Assembly (NCBI GenBank): GCA_947627585.1
Contig: CANQWP010000036.1
Coordinates: 1-7,749, forward strand
Length of the DNA: 7,749 bases
Reading direction: 5' to 3'
From: an uncultured Clostridia bacterium
GTDB taxonomy: Bacteria > Bacillota > Clostridia > Christensenellales > UBA1242
The notes under the pieces: model-generated
What the model was told of the DNA's origin: nothing
Database searches by the model: none
The model's input: only the letters and a program-made list of their open reading frames with translations
Position numbers and translations under genes: made by a program
Part shown: one piece after another, positions 6,791 to 7,749 of the stretch
Numbering within the stretch: position 1 is the first letter of the stretch
Layout: the number at the start of each line of letters is the position of its first letter

Positions 6791-6828
6791 TAAAAAAACT
6801 CAACGCTTGGTTGAGTTTATTTTTTTGT
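6791..6828 (-). terminator. rpmF intrinsic terminator, probably bidirectional
   Basis: AAACTCAAC (6796-6804), loop GCTTG and GTTGAGTTT (6810-6818) form a perfect 9-pair stem. On the minus strand the T-run from 6791-6795 follows; the stem begins within the rpmF stop codon (6817-6819). On the plus strand the same stem is followed by ATTTTTTT, so it could also stop transcripts from the XRE gene. Confidence 0.85.
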
Positions 6829-7017
6829 TTCTTTTTTCTTTTTGTCTTCAACAACAGTTTGATTTTTATATGTTCCGCAATTTTTGCAAACTGTGTGAGG
6901 CTTTTTGAGCTCATGACATTTTGGGCACTCAACAAGTGTTGGCGCTTCAACATTGAAATTTGCGGAATTGCGGGTGTTTCTTCTCTGTTTTGAAACCTTA
7001 TGCTTTGGAACTGCCAT
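6817..7017 (-). CDS. rpmF: 50S ribosomal protein L32
   Basis: L32 is a small protein of the large ribosomal subunit near the peptide exit region. The 66-residue product starts MAVPKHKVSKQRRNTRNSAN, the family N-terminus. It has an intact zinc ribbon, CPKC (31-34) and CKNC (44-47), so this is the zinc-binding form. It ends in a lysine-rich tail (residues 59-66). Length is slightly above the common 56-60 because of that tail. AAGGAG (7025-7030) lies 7 bases before the ATG. It is transcribed alone, from its own consensus promoter to its own terminator, rather than with plsX as in many relatives; no DUF177 gene precedes it. Confidence 0.97.
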   Translation of the reverse strand: MAVPKHKVSKQRRNTRNSANFNVEAPTLVECPKCHELKKPHTVCKNCGTYKNQTVVEDKKKKETKK

Positions 7018-7069
7018 TTTTCTTCTCCTTTTTGTGCATATTTGTTTTTAAATTCACTAGACTTGCAAG

Positions 7070-7098
7070 ATTATATCGCAAAAACAAACTTTTGTCAA
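7070..7098 (-). promoter_or_regulatory. Perfect consensus SigA promoter of rpmF
   Basis: On the minus strand TTGACA (7093-7098), a 17-base spacer and TATAAT (7070-7075) match the SigA consensus exactly, including spacing. The predicted transcription start is near 7063, giving a leader of about 45 bases before the rpmF ATG. Such strength suits a ribosomal protein gene. Confidence 0.9.
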
Positions 7099-7150
7099 GC
7101 CATTTTCGCTTGATTTGTGAATTTTTTTGTTAATTTTTAAATCGTTTGGC

Positions 7151-7193
7151 TTATTGAGATTCTTCCGTCCGCTTCGCTCCCGTCAGAATGACA
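7151..7193. repeat. 43-base dispersed repeat, copy B
   Basis: This is the second copy, same orientation as 6705-6747, with two substitutions between them. It lies 24 bases past the ackA stop. The terminal arms are TGAGATTCT (7155-7163) and AGAATGACA (7185-7193). In the ackA transcript it could fold as a 3' hairpin, but no U-tract follows, so a terminator role is doubtful. Together the copies bracket rpmF with its promoter and terminator. Confidence 0.85.
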
Positions 7194-7217
7194 ATCAAAC
7201 CTTTCTGCAACGGGCAC

Positions 7218-7749
7218 TTACTTTTTGTGCTTTTTGAGGCCGTTAACAATCGCCTTTGTCTCGCGCGCCATCATAAGCTCTTCGTTTGTTGGAATGATGA
7301 AAAGTTTGACTTTTGATTTTGCCGTTGAAATTTCTTCAATTTCGCCGCGATGGAAGTTTGTGTTCTTCTTTTTGTCAAGCACAATCCCAAGGTTTTCAAG
7401 ATCGCTGCAAATCGCTTCACGCGTTTCAGCGCCATTCTCTCCAATGCCGCCCGTGAAAATGATCGCATCAACTTTCCCAAGCACGGCCATATAGCTGCCG
7501 ATATATTTTTTCACGGAGTAGGAAAGCATATCAAGCGCAAGTTGGCTTCTGTGGTCGCCGGCTTTGGCCTTTGCAATCACTTCGCGCTGATCGCTTGAAA
7601 CGCCCGAAACACCCAAAAGGCCACAGCTCTTGTTGAGATAGGTCAGCATTTCGTCCACGCCAAGTTTTTTCTTTTTGCCAAGATATTGCACAACGGTCGG
7701 GTCAATGTCGCCAGAGCGCGTGCCCATCACAACGCCTTGAAGTGGCGTG
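7218..7749 (-). CDS. ackA: Acetate kinase (C-terminal part, cut by window edge)
   Basis: This enzyme transfers phosphate between acetyl-phosphate and ADP, giving ATP and acetate; with Pta it is the main fermentative ATP-yielding route. About 176 of the usual 400 residues are visible, opening in TPLQGVVMGTRSGDIDP, the conserved segment with the active-site Arg. Further motifs are the nucleotide-site IIFTGGIGENGAETRE and IPTNEELMMARET near the end, which carries the metal-binding Glu. The reading frame runs open to the right edge. The end is intact, with stop TAA at 7218-7220. Its presence supports an anaerobic, fermentative host. Butyrate and propionate kinases share the fold, but these motifs match acetate kinase best. 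Confidence 0.96.
   Translation of the reverse strand, partial: TPLQGVVMGTRSGDIDPTVVQYLGKKKKLGVDEMLTYLNKSCGLLGVSGVSSDQREVIAKAKAGDHRSQLALDMLSYSVKKYIGSYMAVLGKVDAIIFTGGIGENGAETREAICSDLENLGIVLDKKKNTNFHRGEIEEISTAKSKVKLFIIPTNEELMMARETKAIVNGLKKHKK

Noticed and set aside
7151..7193. Repeat copy B as the ackA terminator
   Set aside because: The arms are short and imperfect and no T-run follows on the minus strand.

Overview
This window looks like a core chromosomal segment of a Bacillota (Firmicutes) bacterium, probably a Clostridia-like lineage. The evidence is the linked order ackA, rpmF, plsX, rnc, smc, ftsY, near-consensus SigA-type promoters, strong GGAGG-type ribosome binding sites, a four-cysteine L32, and use of the standard genetic code (TGA is used as a stop). 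I cannot place it more finely from sequence alone.

All six core genes read on the minus strand, so in transcription order the layout runs from high to low coordinates. It starts with the 3' part of ackA (acetate kinase, cut by the right edge). A 200-base gap follows that holds one copy of a 43-base dispersed repeat and a perfect promoter for rpmF (ribosomal protein L32). The rpmF gene ends in a hairpin terminator, and a second copy of the repeat lies beyond it. Next comes a small AT-rich accessory module at about 6019-6680. It has a plus-strand gene for a 67-residue XRE-family repressor and a divergent minus-strand gene for an unrecognised 83-residue acidic protein. The two share a 114-base control region with a perfect promoter and an operator-like inverted repeat. 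The 83-residue gene ends in its own terminator. About 20 bases past that terminator is the predicted promoter for the main operon: plsX (phosphate acyltransferase), rnc (RNase III), smc (chromosome condensin) and ftsY (SRP receptor GTPase, cut by the left edge).

The operon combines phospholipid synthesis (PlsX), RNA processing (RNase III), chromosome organisation (SMC) and membrane protein targeting (FtsY), a familiar Firmicutes cluster. Several usual members are missing here: no DUF177/YceD gene between ackA and rpmF, and no fab genes or acpP between plsX and rnc, which overlap by 8 bases. The rpmF-plsX linkage is broken by the XRE module.

The least explained part is the XRE/83-residue pair with its control region, and the paired repeat flanking rpmF. 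I see no CRISPR array, rRNA, tRNA, transposase or convincing novel defence system. No gene-free stretch exceeds 300 bases; the gaps at 5842-6087, 6658-6816 and 7018-7217 are described through their sites.
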